Of a stretch of DNA of 64,000 bases, positions 43,720 through 52,939 are shown one piece after another. Below the pieces are notes generated by a model, which searched no databases, was not told the DNA's origin, and saw only the letters and a list, made by a program, of their open reading frames with translations. Source of the DNA: Bacteroidota bacterium. GTDB lineage: Bacteria; Bacteroidota; Bacteroidia; B-17B0; Aurantibacillaceae. How positions within the stretch are numbered: position 1 is the stretch's first letter; the number at the start of each line of letters is the position of its first letter. Position numbers and translations under genes: made by a program. The stretch covers positions 124,001 through 188,000 of the forward strand of contig JAQZBQ010000004.1 of assembly GCA_029237825.1 (NCBI GenBank). Direction: 5' to 3'.

Positions 43720-46700
43720 ATGCATCGTTTTCTTCTGAAGATAATTCTACTTGTTTTTGTATTTGCTTTTTCGAAAGGATGGGGGCAGGGAACGATTCTT
43801 GCATGGGACTTCGAAATTAGCAATAGCGCAAATGTTAATTTGCCAGGCGGGGCGACAACCGTTAGTTCTAGCGGGATCACGATAGCAAGCTCAGCTTGTA
43901 CAGGAACTGTTGGTTACGGGGGGTCAGCGTGGAATGTTGGAGATTATATTCAAATCCTTGCTCCTACCACTGGTTACGCTATAGGAACGTTAAATTTTAA
44001 CGTAAGAGCTTCTGGAACAGGTCCGCTTAATTTTAAAGTGCAGTACAGTTCGACAGGAAGTGCAGGTAGTTTTACTGATTTGACTACATTTACATCTTCA
44101 AATGGAACTTGCGCGTCGAGAAGTGTCAACTTTGCTTCCGTCAGTGCATTAAACTGCAACGCGAATGTTGTCATACGACTTGTTTTCACCGGTGGCGAAG
44201 CTGATGGTTCACCTGCAACAGGTGACGCAGCTAGTGGAGGAACTTTCAGAATTGATGATTTAGTTTTAACCGGTACATCTACCGCCTGTGGTGGGAGTTG
44301 CACTCCACCAACTACAACCTTATCTTCAACTTCACAAACAGTGTGTTCAGGTTCTACTGCAAGTTTTTCTATTTCTGATAACGCCACCTCTTCATTGTAT
44401 CAATGGCAAATGTGCGCAACAGCAAATGGTACTTATTCAAACGTTATTAATAACACGCCTGCAGGTGCAACCTATAACGGTGCCACAACCAATTCACTTT
44501 CTATAACTGCAGGCTCTTCTTATTTTTATAGGTGTTTGGTTACGGATAATACTACTAGCTGTACAGCCACATCCTCAACAGCAAGCCTTACTGTAAATTC
44601 TCCTCCTTCCGTTACAACTCCTACAATAAGTAGTACGTTAAGTTGCGAAGGGTCTACAAATGCATCGGTAAAAATAAACGCTTCGGGATCATCGCCTTTA
44701 ACTTATCAATGGCAAATGACTAATGGAGGAGCTTACGTTGACATAAGCGGAGGTGCATTCATTGGAGAAACAACTGGGACATTAACCCTTGGGAATAATT
44801 TGTCTTCTGGAAATTATTCGTTTCAATGTATTGTTTCCAATTCCTGCGGAAGTATTAATAGCTTGGTATCAAGTTATACTGTCATTTCCCTTCCGGCTGC
44901 GCCAAACGTAGCACCGATGGCCTCCTCTGTTTCTTGTGAGCCGGCACTTATAACTCAAAATGGGACCTCACCTTCCGGCACTAACTGGTATTGGCAAACA
45001 TCTATAACAGGAACGAGCACAAACACATTGACTTCTTCAACATACAGTGTTTTTACAAACAATGTGAACTATGAAACCTATACGGTTTATGTCCGGGCAC
45101 AAAGCACTCTTGGTAGTTGCTGGAGTAGTACATCAACACCTGTTTCAATAACCGGAACAGTAGTAAATACTCCAACGGTTTCCTCGCCGGTTAGTACTAC
45201 TGTAACTCCAGGTGCAACTGTTCAGTTTACCGCTAACGCTACTGGAGGAACCGTTCCGGGTTGCAATCACTTATACCAGTGGCAAGAGAATTCCGGGTCC
45301 GGGTTTTCAAATATTAGTAACGGAGGCATTTATTCAGGGGTTACCACTGCCACGTTATCCGTTGGCCCTGTAGTTGAAGGAATGACAGGGTACACTTACC
45401 GCTGTGTCATTACAAGTTGCGCGTGTGGAATTTTCACGTCGAATACGGCTTCGCTGACAGTATCGAATATTTATACCTGCCTTTCTGAGGATTTTGAAAG
45501 TGGGTTACCAACCAGTTACACAACTAATACAGTTGTGTTATCAAGCGGGACGTGGTCCGGCACTCGTTTTATACGAGGTAATGTAATTCACTCCGGTTCA
45601 TTTGCCTGTCAATTAGAAAGTAATACCGGTTCTAATATAATTACACCAGTTTTAACAGACCCGGCACAACTAAGTTTTTGGGCTTCTTCTAGTACCACTT
45701 CAGGAGCATTACAAGTTAATTATAGTTCTAATGGAGGATCCTCGTGGCTTCCGGCCCCTGGTTCCCCTTTTAGTTTAACAACAAGTTATCAGCAGTTTAC
45801 TGTAAACTTAAATTTGAGCGGTACCTATATTCTACAATTTTACCGAACCGCTGCAACTGTATATTTAGACGATATAAGCGTTACCTGTGGATCTTCCTGT
45901 ACAATACCTACTACCACAATAGCGCCCGTAACCCAAACCATTTGCAGTGGAGCTTCTGCTACTTTGAGCGTTTCCAGTTCTGCAAGTGTACCATCATATA
46001 CCTGGCAATCCAGTTCCAACGGTACATCTGGTTGGTCAACTGTTTCAAATGGCACAAACGTTATAAACGTTTCTCCAGGTTCAACACTGTTCTATAAAGT
46101 GCTCGTAGCGGAAGGTGGGACCTGCACCGCAACATCTTCAACGGCACAGGTTGTTGTAAATAATGTGCCTGGTATTTCCTCCCAGCCTTTATCGGTTACA
46201 ACAACAAGTACGGGAACAGCTGGGTTTACAGTAATTGCAACCGGGGCAGGCTTAACTTATCAGTGGCAGGAAAATTCAGGATCCGGCTTTACTAATATTT
46301 CAAATGGCGGCTCAAATCCGACTTATGCAGGCGTTACAAATTCTGTTCTTACCATTTCCAATCCTCCCTTGGCAATGAGTGGTTATTCTTATCAATGCAT
46401 AGTTACCAACTTATGCGGTACATCAACTACAAATGGTTCGGCATTTTTAACCGTTACTATGCTTTTAACATGTCCAGCTTTAACATCAGCTGTTATTAAT
46501 TCCTGTGATGGTTGTGCAAATGAAGGAAACAATGAATTCCTGGTTTTAAACACAAATTCATACTCCTTTGTTGTAAATCCTACTAACGTCAAAATTGTTT
46601 ACAGCAATGGCAACACCAACCTTACTGCAAGTTTTAATGCACAACCTGCGTCTTTGGCATCATTGAATACAGCGACAATGAACTCCTGTGGAACAACCTT

Positions 46701-47604
46701 TGTGGATGTTTCAAATGGTAGTACAACTGTGCCGGCTAACAGTGTGCTTCTCATTATGAATAAAGGTGCTTGTTTTACGGGTAACTGGTCAGAGTATTGT
46801 GGTTTAGGGAATGTTTATGTAGCATTTTCGTCGGTTGCGGCATGGTCTTCTACAGGTTTCTTTGGTAATAATACTAACGATCGTGAATTTGTGACTGACT
46901 TCAGTGCGGTGAATACTTCCTGTGGCACAACTACGTATGGTTATAACCAACCAGGTATTGCAGGCACACCGAATGGGTTTACGACTGATGGCGCAGCCGT
47001 AATCTTTAATGGAAACTCCCCTCCTATCTATGTTAATGGAAATGGGAATTGTTCGCCACCGATCACGATTCTCCCAATTGAATTATTAGATTTTTACGGC
47101 ACACAAAACGGATCCTCAAATGAGTTGGTTTGGAAAGTTGCTTCTGAAAAAGATGTATCTCAATATATTATTGAAAAAAGTGAGGATGGTGCCATTTTCG
47201 GTGAATTAACAAGGATTAACGCTACTGGTACCGAAGGTAATTTAATAAAATATACTTGTGAAGATTCCAGTCCTTTCTCAGCCATTACATATTATCGACT
47301 AAGCACTTTGGAAAATAATCAAACGGTAAATCATTACAGGATTATAGATTTAGATAGAGGAAACAAAGACTGGAAATCATTAATTTATCAGGAAAATAAT
47401 GACTTGATTATTGAATGGAAAAATTATGTGCCCAAAGGCGCCTCTGTTACTATATTCGATTTATCTGGAAAGGAACTGTTAGTGGAGAATGCTTCACAAC
47501 CTCAAACAAAAATAGATACCAAGGGTCTAGCAACTGGTATTTACTTTGTACGAATGAGTACTGCTTACAAAACTGAAAATTTCAAAATTGTTATTCAGAG
47601 GTAA
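43720..47604 (+). CDS. Giant T9SS protein with Ig-like repeats
   Basis: A 1294-residue secreted protein: signal peptide (MHRFLLKIILLVFVFAF..GWGQ), a beta domain at about 25-190, then repeated Ig-like units marked by YQWQ...YRC patterns (YQWQMCATANGTYSNV, YQWQMTNGGAYVDISGG, YQWQENSGSGFSNISNGG twice). A lamin-tail-like domain follows (VINSCDGCANEGNNEFLVL), then the type A T9SS tail (EWKNYVPKGASVTIFDLSGKE, GIYFVRM, NFKIVIQR). Cys pairs in each Ig unit suggest disulfides. The function is probably adhesion or a surface coat; no ligand can be named. Followed at 58 bp by the gliding-type protein. Confidence 0.9.
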   Translation: MHRFLLKIILLVFVFAFSKGWGQGTILAWDFEISNSANVNLPGGATTVSSSGITIASSACTGTVGYGGSAWNVGDYIQILAPTTGYAIGTLNFNVRASGTGPLNFKVQYSSTGSAGSFTDLTTFTSSNGTCASRSVNFASVSALNCNANVVIRLVFTGGEADGSPATGDAASGGTFRIDDLVLTGTSTACGGSCTPPTTTLSSTSQTVCSGSTASFSISDNATSSLYQWQMCATANGTYSNVINNTPAGATYNGATTNSLSITAGSSYFYRCLVTDNTTSCTATSSTASLTVNSPPSVTTPTISSTLSCEGSTNASVKINASGSSPLTYQWQMTNGGAYVDISGGAFIGETTGTLTLGNNLSSGNYSFQCIVSNSCGSINSLVSSYTVISLPAAPNVAPMASSVSCEPALITQNGTSPSGTNWYWQTSITGTSTNTLTSSTYSVFTNNVNYETYTVYVRAQSTLGSCWSSTSTPVSITGTVVNTPTVSSPVSTTVTPGATVQFTANATGGTVPGCNHLYQWQENSGSGFSNISNGGIYSGVTTATLSVGPVVEGMTGYTYRCVITSCACGIFTSNTASLTVSNIYTCLSEDFESGLPTSYTTNTVVLSSGTWSGTRFIRGNVIHSGSFACQLESNTGSNIITPVLTDPAQLSFWASSSTTSGALQVNYSSNGGSSWLPAPGSPFSLTTSYQQFTVNLNLSGTYILQFYRTAATVYLDDISVTCGSSCTIPTTTIAPVTQTICSGASATLSVSSSASVPSYTWQSSSNGTSGWSTVSNGTNVINVSPGSTLFYKVLVAEGGTCTATSSTAQVVVNNVPGISSQPLSVTTTSTGTAGFTVIATGAGLTYQWQENSGSGFTNISNGGSNPTYAGVTNSVLTISNPPLAMSGYSYQCIVTNLCGTSTTNGSAFLTVTMLLTCPALTSAVINSCDGCANEGNNEFLVLNTNSYSFVVNPTNVKIVYSNGNTNLTASFNAQPASLASLNTATMNSCGTTFVDVSNGSTTVPANSVLLIMNKGACFTGNWSEYCGLGNVYVAFSSVAAWSSTGFFGNNTNDREFVTDFSAVNTSCGTTTYGYNQPGIAGTPNGFTTDGAAVIFNGNSPPIYVNGNGNCSPPITILPIELLDFYGTQNGSSNELVWKVASEKDVSQYIIEKSEDGAIFGELTRINATGTEGNLIKYTCEDSSPFSAITYYRLSTLENNQTVNHYRIIDLDRGNKDWKSLIYQENNDLIIEWKNYVPKGASVTIFDLSGKELLVENASQPQTKIDTKGLATGIYFVRMSTAYKTENFKIVIQR

Positions 47605-47662
47605 CATGACAACTTTTTCATTGAATTCAAATAATTATTTAGCCTCCGTAAAATAAAAATAA

Positions 47663-50590
47663 ATGAAACGTCTTTTAGTCCTGTTGTTATTGAATGTTTG
47701 TTTTTTTCACGTTCAGTCTCAATGTTTTCAAATTCAAAGCATATTAGTGGATGCCTGTGCCGGGTCTCAGGAGGGACAAAACGAGATGGTAACTTTTCAG
47801 GTTGGGAGTACCGCTCTAAATACAGCTAATATGTCAGTCAATTGGCCGAATAATAATTGGTTAGGTTTAACAAAAACATCCGCTACTGCTGCTAGTGTTT
47901 CATCAGTAAATGCAACCATTGCTGGCTGCGGCTTTTTGAAAGAGCCTGTAGGAGGATTACTTCCTGCAAACGCAAAAGTACTTTTGGTTACAAGTACAGC
48001 CTGGTCTCCCATGGCACAAAGCTTTGCAAACCTTACGGATACGTTCTACATCATTTTTCAAACTGCCGGAAATACAGCAGGGCATTTTGCAAACTACCAA
48101 AGCGGTGGAGGCTTGCGAACGTTGTCCATTTCATTTTCCTCTCCTTCAGGATGCACAGATGCAGTTACTTATGATCGCGGTTTACTGGTTAATCAGAGTT
48201 TGATAATTGGTGCCCAGGATGGTGCTGCGGTGGAATTTACGCCTGCTGGAGTAGCAACTTACATCAATAATGGGTGTCAGGCACCGTACAGCCCGTTTGG
48301 GGTAAATGCCGGGCCGGATAAAACCGCTTGTTCAGGTAGTTCACAAAATTTTACGGCAACCGTTACTGGTGACTATTCGTCGGTTTCCTGGAGCATTGGT
48401 GCAGGAGCGGCTGGCTCGGTAGTCCCCACCAATTCACTCAGTACCACTTATTTTCCGGGTCCGGGTGAAACAGGTCCGGTAAAATTGTATAGTACGATTA
48501 TGAAATCATGTGGTACGCAAACTACTACCGTTAAAGACAGTGTGATGCTTTATTATGTTGAATTACCTTCACCGGTAATTTCTGCGTCAACAAGCAGTTT
48601 ATGCCCCGGTCAAACGTCTGTCTTATCATATTCTTTAACTAACGCTCCGCTTACCGGAACAAACTCTGTAATTTGGTTGCCAGGCAATATGAATACGCCG
48701 ACTATTTCTGTAAATAGTCCAAATGTGTATTCGGTTTCAGTGGGTAATGTTTGCGGAACTGCTCAGGCAAGTTATACTTTGGGCTCATTGACCAGTCCAA
48801 GTGTTACACTGAGTGCGCCATCACTTACGGCATGTTCGGGCGGAACGGTTTCATTTTCTGCAACAAGCAATACCGGGAACTATCAATGGAATAACCCTAC
48901 CTCTAACAGTTCTTCTGTGGTGATTACCGCAGTTTCGTCGACAACGGGCGTTGTTACAACAACCAACAGTTGCGGATCAGATTATAAAACTTACACATTA
49001 ACGGTAATAAGCATTCCAACGATTTCTGTAAATAATTCAAACGTTACTTTGTGTTCAGGTCAGAGTTTTACTGTAAATGCATTTTCCAATACGCCAACAT
49101 TTACATGGCAACCAGGCGGAAGCGGTACCAATTCACTCGTAGTCAATTCGGCAGGGTCGCACACTGTTACAGTCTCCAATGCTTGTGGTTCAGGAAGTGC
49201 AACTTTAAATGTTTCGATAATCTCCGCACCAACACTTTCTATTAATTCATCGGCTGTAACAATTTGTCCTAGCGGACAAACTGCCACACTTACAGCGGTG
49301 GGTAGTAGCGGCTCCTACTCATGGAGCACTGGTTCAAATTCATCCACTACAACTATTACTAGTCCTGGAGTATATTCAGCTTCAGTTACCGTACCGGGTT
49401 GTGGTAGTGCTGTTGCAAACATTTCTCTGGGCGCAGCACCTCTGCCAATAGTAAACATTCAGGCTCCCGCGGTTAGTTCTGTTTGCGCAGGTGGTTCTAT
49501 AATCCTTACAGCTACTTCAAGTGAAGCAAATTATTTATGGCCCGGAGGAATTACTACGCAAACGTATAGTGCATTTTCATCACCAGTTGTGGTAAGTTCA
49601 ACCAATTCATGCGGTACTGCGCAAGCCACTCAATCCCTTAATTTTGTTAGTGCGCCTTCCGTGTCACTTTCGGCAAGTTCTACAACGTTATGTACCAATC
49701 AAACTATTACACTTCAGGCAATTTCTGACCCGGCGTATTCCTACAACTGGGATAACGGTGCTAATACTAGTTCAGTTACCGTTAACTCCCCGGGCGTTAA
49801 AACAGTTTCGGTAACTAACTCCTGTGGTCAGGCTGTACATTCCATTACAATTAGTGCAGCCTCACTTCCCGTTCTTAATTTATCTGCCAGCGTATATAGT
49901 ATCTGTCCCGGAGAGTCAGCTACTTTGACTGTCACTGGTGGCGTAGAACCATATGTATGGTCAAACAGTTCAGTTACGGGATCTGTCGTAACCTCTACAG
50001 GTGGTGTTGTTTCCGTTTCAAATACAAACTATTGTGGAACAACTTCGCAAACGATTCAGATTGCTCTTATTAATTTAAATGCACATTTGGTTGCAAGCCC
50101 ACAGAGTGGAACTGCTCCCCTGGTTGTTAACTTTGTTAATTTAAGTTCGGGCGCCACTGCGTATACCTGGGACTTTGGAAATGGAAACGGGTCTAGTTCG
50201 GCAAATGCCGGCCCTCAAACATACCTTTATCCTGGAGTATATATGGTTTACTTAAATGCATCAAATAGTTTTTGCAGCGACATTGATTCTTTAATGATCA
50301 CTGTTACAGATGTAGGCCCAACATTGTATGTGCCCAACGCCTTTACACCTAATGGCGATAGCATCAACGACGTTTTTAAAGTTGGGGCTACTCAAATCAA
50401 GGAATTTGACATCATAATTTTTGATCGCTGGGGTTTGAAACTTTATAGCTCCAGTGACATTAATGAGGGTTGGAACGGATATCATAATGGAAAACCGGTG
50501 AGTGACGGCACCTACTTTTTTCTCATAAATGCTATTGGTAATGATGATAAGTCAATCAAGAAGCAGGGAACTGTTACGTTATTTAAATAA
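47663..50590 (+). CDS. Giant surface protein with PKD domain and gliding-type T9SS signal
   Basis: A 975-residue exported protein with a signal peptide (MKRLLVLLLLNVCFFHVQSQ). The N-terminal domain (about 20-210) opens ILVDACAGSQEGQNEMVTFQV and resembles a segment of the preceding protein. About eight short beta repeats follow, with VSVGNVCGTAQASY / SVTNSCGQAVHSI-type ends. A PKD domain sits at about 805-885 (TAYTWDFGNGNGSS). The C-terminus VPNAFTPNGDSINDVF with DGTYFFLINAIGNDD is the gliding-associated type B signal. Export by T9SS and surface display are expected. The last 12 bp overlap the convergent GT9 gene. Confidence 0.9.
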   Translation: MKRLLVLLLLNVCFFHVQSQCFQIQSILVDACAGSQEGQNEMVTFQVGSTALNTANMSVNWPNNNWLGLTKTSATAASVSSVNATIAGCGFLKEPVGGLLPANAKVLLVTSTAWSPMAQSFANLTDTFYIIFQTAGNTAGHFANYQSGGGLRTLSISFSSPSGCTDAVTYDRGLLVNQSLIIGAQDGAAVEFTPAGVATYINNGCQAPYSPFGVNAGPDKTACSGSSQNFTATVTGDYSSVSWSIGAGAAGSVVPTNSLSTTYFPGPGETGPVKLYSTIMKSCGTQTTTVKDSVMLYYVELPSPVISASTSSLCPGQTSVLSYSLTNAPLTGTNSVIWLPGNMNTPTISVNSPNVYSVSVGNVCGTAQASYTLGSLTSPSVTLSAPSLTACSGGTVSFSATSNTGNYQWNNPTSNSSSVVITAVSSTTGVVTTTNSCGSDYKTYTLTVISIPTISVNNSNVTLCSGQSFTVNAFSNTPTFTWQPGGSGTNSLVVNSAGSHTVTVSNACGSGSATLNVSIISAPTLSINSSAVTICPSGQTATLTAVGSSGSYSWSTGSNSSTTTITSPGVYSASVTVPGCGSAVANISLGAAPLPIVNIQAPAVSSVCAGGSIILTATSSEANYLWPGGITTQTYSAFSSPVVVSSTNSCGTAQATQSLNFVSAPSVSLSASSTTLCTNQTITLQAISDPAYSYNWDNGANTSSVTVNSPGVKTVSVTNSCGQAVHSITISAASLPVLNLSASVYSICPGESATLTVTGGVEPYVWSNSSVTGSVVTSTGGVVSVSNTNYCGTTSQTIQIALINLNAHLVASPQSGTAPLVVNFVNLSSGATAYTWDFGNGNGSSSANAGPQTYLYPGVYMVYLNASNSFCSDIDSLMITVTDVGPTLYVPNAFTPNGDSINDVFKVGATQIKEFDIIIFDRWGLKLYSSSDINEGWNGYHNGKPVSDGTYFFLINAIGNDDKSIKKQGTVTLFK

Positions 50591-51556
50591 GGGAAGTTTT
50601 ATTTCGTTGCCGCATCTGAAGTGACCTTCCGGGCAGGCTTTATATCCATGCAATCCACAAGGCTTGCAATACAGATCTTTCACTTCAATTACTGATGAAA
50701 TATAGGACAAGGGAAAAAAACCAAAAGCAGGAACAGTAGAACAGAAAAACGCGGTGGTGGGTGCATTTGCAGCAGACGCTAAATGAAGTGGTCCGCTATC
50801 GTTCACAAAATTCATGCGGGCATGTTTCATTAGTTCGCAGGACTCTAACAGCGTCAATTCGCCAGCTAAACTTTTAATAGATTCGTGAGTGCTTTTTAAT
50901 TTTATTTCTTCGCAAAGTAGTGTATCATTTTCACCGCCCAATAAATAAATGTTTACATTCTCAGGAATCGTATTGCAAAGTTCAATCCATTTATCTTTTG
51001 GCAGTTGTTTGGTAAACCATACCGAAGAGGGCGCCATGCATACGAACGCGTGCGTGACTAAAGGCTCAATTTTTGAAAATTGTTTAAAAGTAGGGTAGAG
51101 TCGGGGTTTAGCAACAGTCTTATCGGTGATACTTTCGATAAGATCGTTGTAACGTTCTGTTTCATGCCTGCCGTCGCCAATTTTATGTTTTGATTTATTA
51201 TTAAATAAGAATGAAAAGGGATTTTTATCATAGCCGGATGTGTATGGAGCTTTCGAAAATGCAGTAAGGAAACCGGAACTTGCAAAGCGGTGTAAATTGA
51301 TAACGGTATCAAACTTGAGGTTCCGAATAGTTTTAAGGAGCCTGAATAAACTTTTATATTTCCCTTCTTTTTTGTTCCATATTAAAACCTGTGTCAGGAA
51401 CGGATGATCCTGGTACAAACTTTCGTTTCCTTTCCGTACCAGGATAGAAATCTTCGCACGTGGAAAAAACGTGTGAAGCTTTTCTATTACAGATGAGGCT
51501 AAAATAGCATCACCTATAAAAGCGGTTTGGATGATTAGTATGTTTTTATGAGTCAA
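50579..51556 (-). CDS. Glycosyltransferase family 9 (heptosyltransferase-like)
   Basis: A 325-residue GT9 enzyme, the family of WaaC/WaaF LPS heptosyltransferases. It has ILIIQTAFIGDAILASSVIE at the N-terminus, INLHRFASSGFLTAFSKAPY in the middle, and the sugar-nucleotide site FVNDSGPLHLASAANAP. CLHGYKACPEGHFRCG-like Cys residues lie near the end. Probably builds the LPS core; the sugar is unknown, so no symbol. It overlaps the end of the plus-strand surface protein gene by 12 bp and lies 8 bp downstream of dapD. Confidence 0.88.
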   Translation of the reverse strand: MTHKNILIIQTAFIGDAILASSVIEKLHTFFPRAKISILVRKGNESLYQDHPFLTQVLIWNKKEGKYKSLFRLLKTIRNLKFDTVINLHRFASSGFLTAFSKAPYTSGYDKNPFSFLFNNKSKHKIGDGRHETERYNDLIESITDKTVAKPRLYPTFKQFSKIEPLVTHAFVCMAPSSVWFTKQLPKDKWIELCNTIPENVNIYLLGGENDTLLCEEIKLKSTHESIKSLAGELTLLESCELMKHARMNFVNDSGPLHLASAANAPTTAFFCSTVPAFGFFPLSYISSVIEVKDLYCKPCGLHGYKACPEGHFRCGNEIKLPLFK

Positions 51557-51564
51557 AGAATTAT

Positions 51565-52374
51565 TTATACAGCAACATTATGTTCGCGCAAAGCGTCGTT
51601 CAGAGACGTTTTCAGATCGGTGCTTGCTTTACGTTTACCAATGATGAGGGCACAAGGCACCTGGTATTCACCTGCCGGAAACTTTTTTGTGTAGGACCCA
51701 GGGATCACGACACTACGCTCAGGCACAAAGCCTTTTGATTCTAAGGGTTCAGTTCCGGTTACATCAATAATTTTGGTAGACATGGTTAAACAAACATTGG
51801 CACCGAGTACTGCTTCTTTACCAACATGAACGCCTTCAACTACGATACAACGTGAACCAATAAAACAATTATCTTCAATAATGACAGGAGCCGCCTGAAC
51901 TGGTTCTAAAACTCCTCCAATACCGACACCGCCACTTAAATGGACGTGTTTGCCAATTTGTGCACAGCTTCCTACCGTCGCCCATGTGTCAACCATAGTT
52001 CCTTCATCTACATAGGCTCCAATATTCACAAAACTAGGCATCATTATTACGCCTTTTGAAATGTAGCTTCCGTATCGCGCCACAGATCCGGGTACAGTTC
52101 TCACCCCAGCGTCGGCAAATTTGGTTTTTAGTTTCATTTTGTCATGGAATTCAAATGGGCCTAATTCCATGGTTTCCATCTGTTGGATAGGGAAGTATAA
52201 AATAACCGCTTTTTTAATCCAGTCGTTAACCTGCCAGCTTCCGTCATTTTTAGGTTCTGCGACACGGATTTTCCCTTTGTCCAGATCGTCAATTATCTGT
52301 CTTATAACTTGTTGATTTGATGGATCTTTTAGTAAATCCCGGTTTTCCCAGATGGATTCAATAATGCTTTGCAT
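51565..52374 (-). CDS. dapD: 2,3,4,5-tetrahydropyridine-2,6-dicarboxylate N-succinyltransferase
   Basis: Succinylates tetrahydrodipicolinate in the lysine/diaminopimelate pathway, feeding peptidoglycan. Hexapeptide beta-helix: MMPSFVNIGAYVDEGTMVDTWATVGS, AQIGKHVHLSGGVGIGGVLEP, and SIVVEGVHVGKEAVLGANV-type turns. I use the ATG at 52374 (MQSIIESIWENRD), the usual family beginning; a TTG three codons upstream is possible. 269 residues is normal. Stands with the GT9 gene on the minus strand and diverges from the tRNA locus. Confidence 0.96.
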   Translation of the reverse strand: MQSIIESIWENRDLLKDPSNQQVIRQIIDDLDKGKIRVAEPKNDGSWQVNDWIKKAVILYFPIQQMETMELGPFEFHDKMKLKTKFADAGVRTVPGSVARYGSYISKGVIMMPSFVNIGAYVDEGTMVDTWATVGSCAQIGKHVHLSGGVGIGGVLEPVQAAPVIIEDNCFIGSRCIVVEGVHVGKEAVLGANVCLTMSTKIIDVTGTEPLESKGFVPERSVVIPGSYTKKFPAGEYQVPCALIIGKRKASTDLKTSLNDALREHNVAV

Positions 52375-52391
52375 AAATTTCAATTAAATTG

Positions 52392-52421
52392 TTTGCAATT
52401 TAACTAAAATAAGTATATTTG
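52392..52421 (+). promoter_or_regulatory. Promoter TTTG-N18-TATATTTG of the tRNA locus
   Basis: TTTG at 52392-52395 and an exact TATATTTG at 52414-52421 form a near-perfect Bacteroidota promoter. The first tRNA-like base is at 52441. Confidence 0.7.
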
Positions 52422-52440
52422 CACTCCAATTTTTTGGATT

Positions 52441-52490
52441 GGTTGTGTAGCTCAACTGGATAGAGCATCTCACTACGGATGAGACCTACA
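52441..52490 (+). pseudogene. Truncated tRNA-Arg (anticodon ACG), 5' half only
   Basis: The acceptor 5' strand (GGTTGTG), D arm (GCTC..GAGC) and anticodon arm (TCTCA / CTACGGA / TGAGA) are intact. After the anticodon stem, no variable loop, T arm (GTTCGAAT type) or acceptor 3' strand follows. The sequence ends in a terminator hairpin instead. It cannot fold as a tRNA, so the working copy for CGN codons must be elsewhere. Confidence 0.75.
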
Positions 52491-52500
52491 CGATCACACT

Positions 52501-52532
52501 AAAACCCTTTGAAAACAGAGGGTTTTATTTTT
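52501..52532 (+). terminator. Hairpin and T-run after the tRNA-Arg remnant
   Basis: AAAACCCT and AGGGTTTT around a 10-base loop, followed by ATTTTT. It would stop transcription from the strong promoter before the intact tRNA-Met unless read-through occurs. Confidence 0.65.
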
Positions 52533-52575
52533 GGTGAGGTAGCTCTCCCGGTAGTTAATGGGATTGTTAGAACAT
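52533..52575 (+). pseudogene. Degraded 5' part of a tRNA-Met copy
   Basis: GGTGAGGTAGCTC is identical to the first 13 bases of the intact tRNA-Met 57 bp further on. A palindromic stretch TCCC..GGGA follows, then TTGTTAGAACA, similar to the D-arm end TTGGTTAGAGCA. The anticodon and T arm are absent. Confidence 0.6.
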
Positions 52576-52589
52576 TAAAATGAAAGTTT

Positions 52590-52663
52590 GGTGAGGTAGC
52601 TCAGTTGGTTAGAGCATCGGATTCATAACCCGAAGGTCGGGAGTTCAAATCTCCTCCTCACTA
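52590..52663 (+). tRNA. tRNA-Met (anticodon CAU)
   Basis: A 74-nt cloverleaf: acceptor GGTGAGG with CCTCACT, D arm GCTC/GAGC, anticodon stem TCGGA/CCCGA with loop TTCATAA, and T arm GGGAG/TTCAAAT/CTCCT. The anticodon stem has a terminal A-C mismatch. The CAU anticodon could also be an isoleucine tRNA modified by TilS; the standard reading is elongator Met. Confidence 0.92.
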
Positions 52664-52665
52664 CG

Positions 52666-52695
52666 AAGGTTGTTCATCAAGAACAACCTTTTTTA
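52666..52695 (+). terminator. Intrinsic terminator after tRNA-Met
   Basis: AAGGTTGTTC and GAACAACCTT around ATCAA, followed by a T-run. Confidence 0.8.
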
Positions 52696-52880
52696 TTTTC
52701 ATTTTTTTCAGGTTTAAACTTCAAGTCATACAATTCATTTATTTTTATTTCTGTGTACATTTTGATTCGGAATCGAAACCAACCACAAATTAATTTTGAA
52801 CTAACCGGCGATTTTTTGTGTAACTCAAGGAATTATAAATAGCCTATTTTTACGCAGTTAAAATGAAAAATAATTCAAAT

Positions 52881-52888
52881 TAAATTTG
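52881..52888 (+). promoter_or_regulatory. -7 element TAAATTTG for gltA
   Basis: An exact TAnnTTTG box about 51 bp before the citrate synthase ATG. Confidence 0.45.
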
Positions 52889-52939
52889 TTTAAACCATTA
52901 CACTGCATAAATTTACAAGGTTTTTAAAACGTTAATAAA

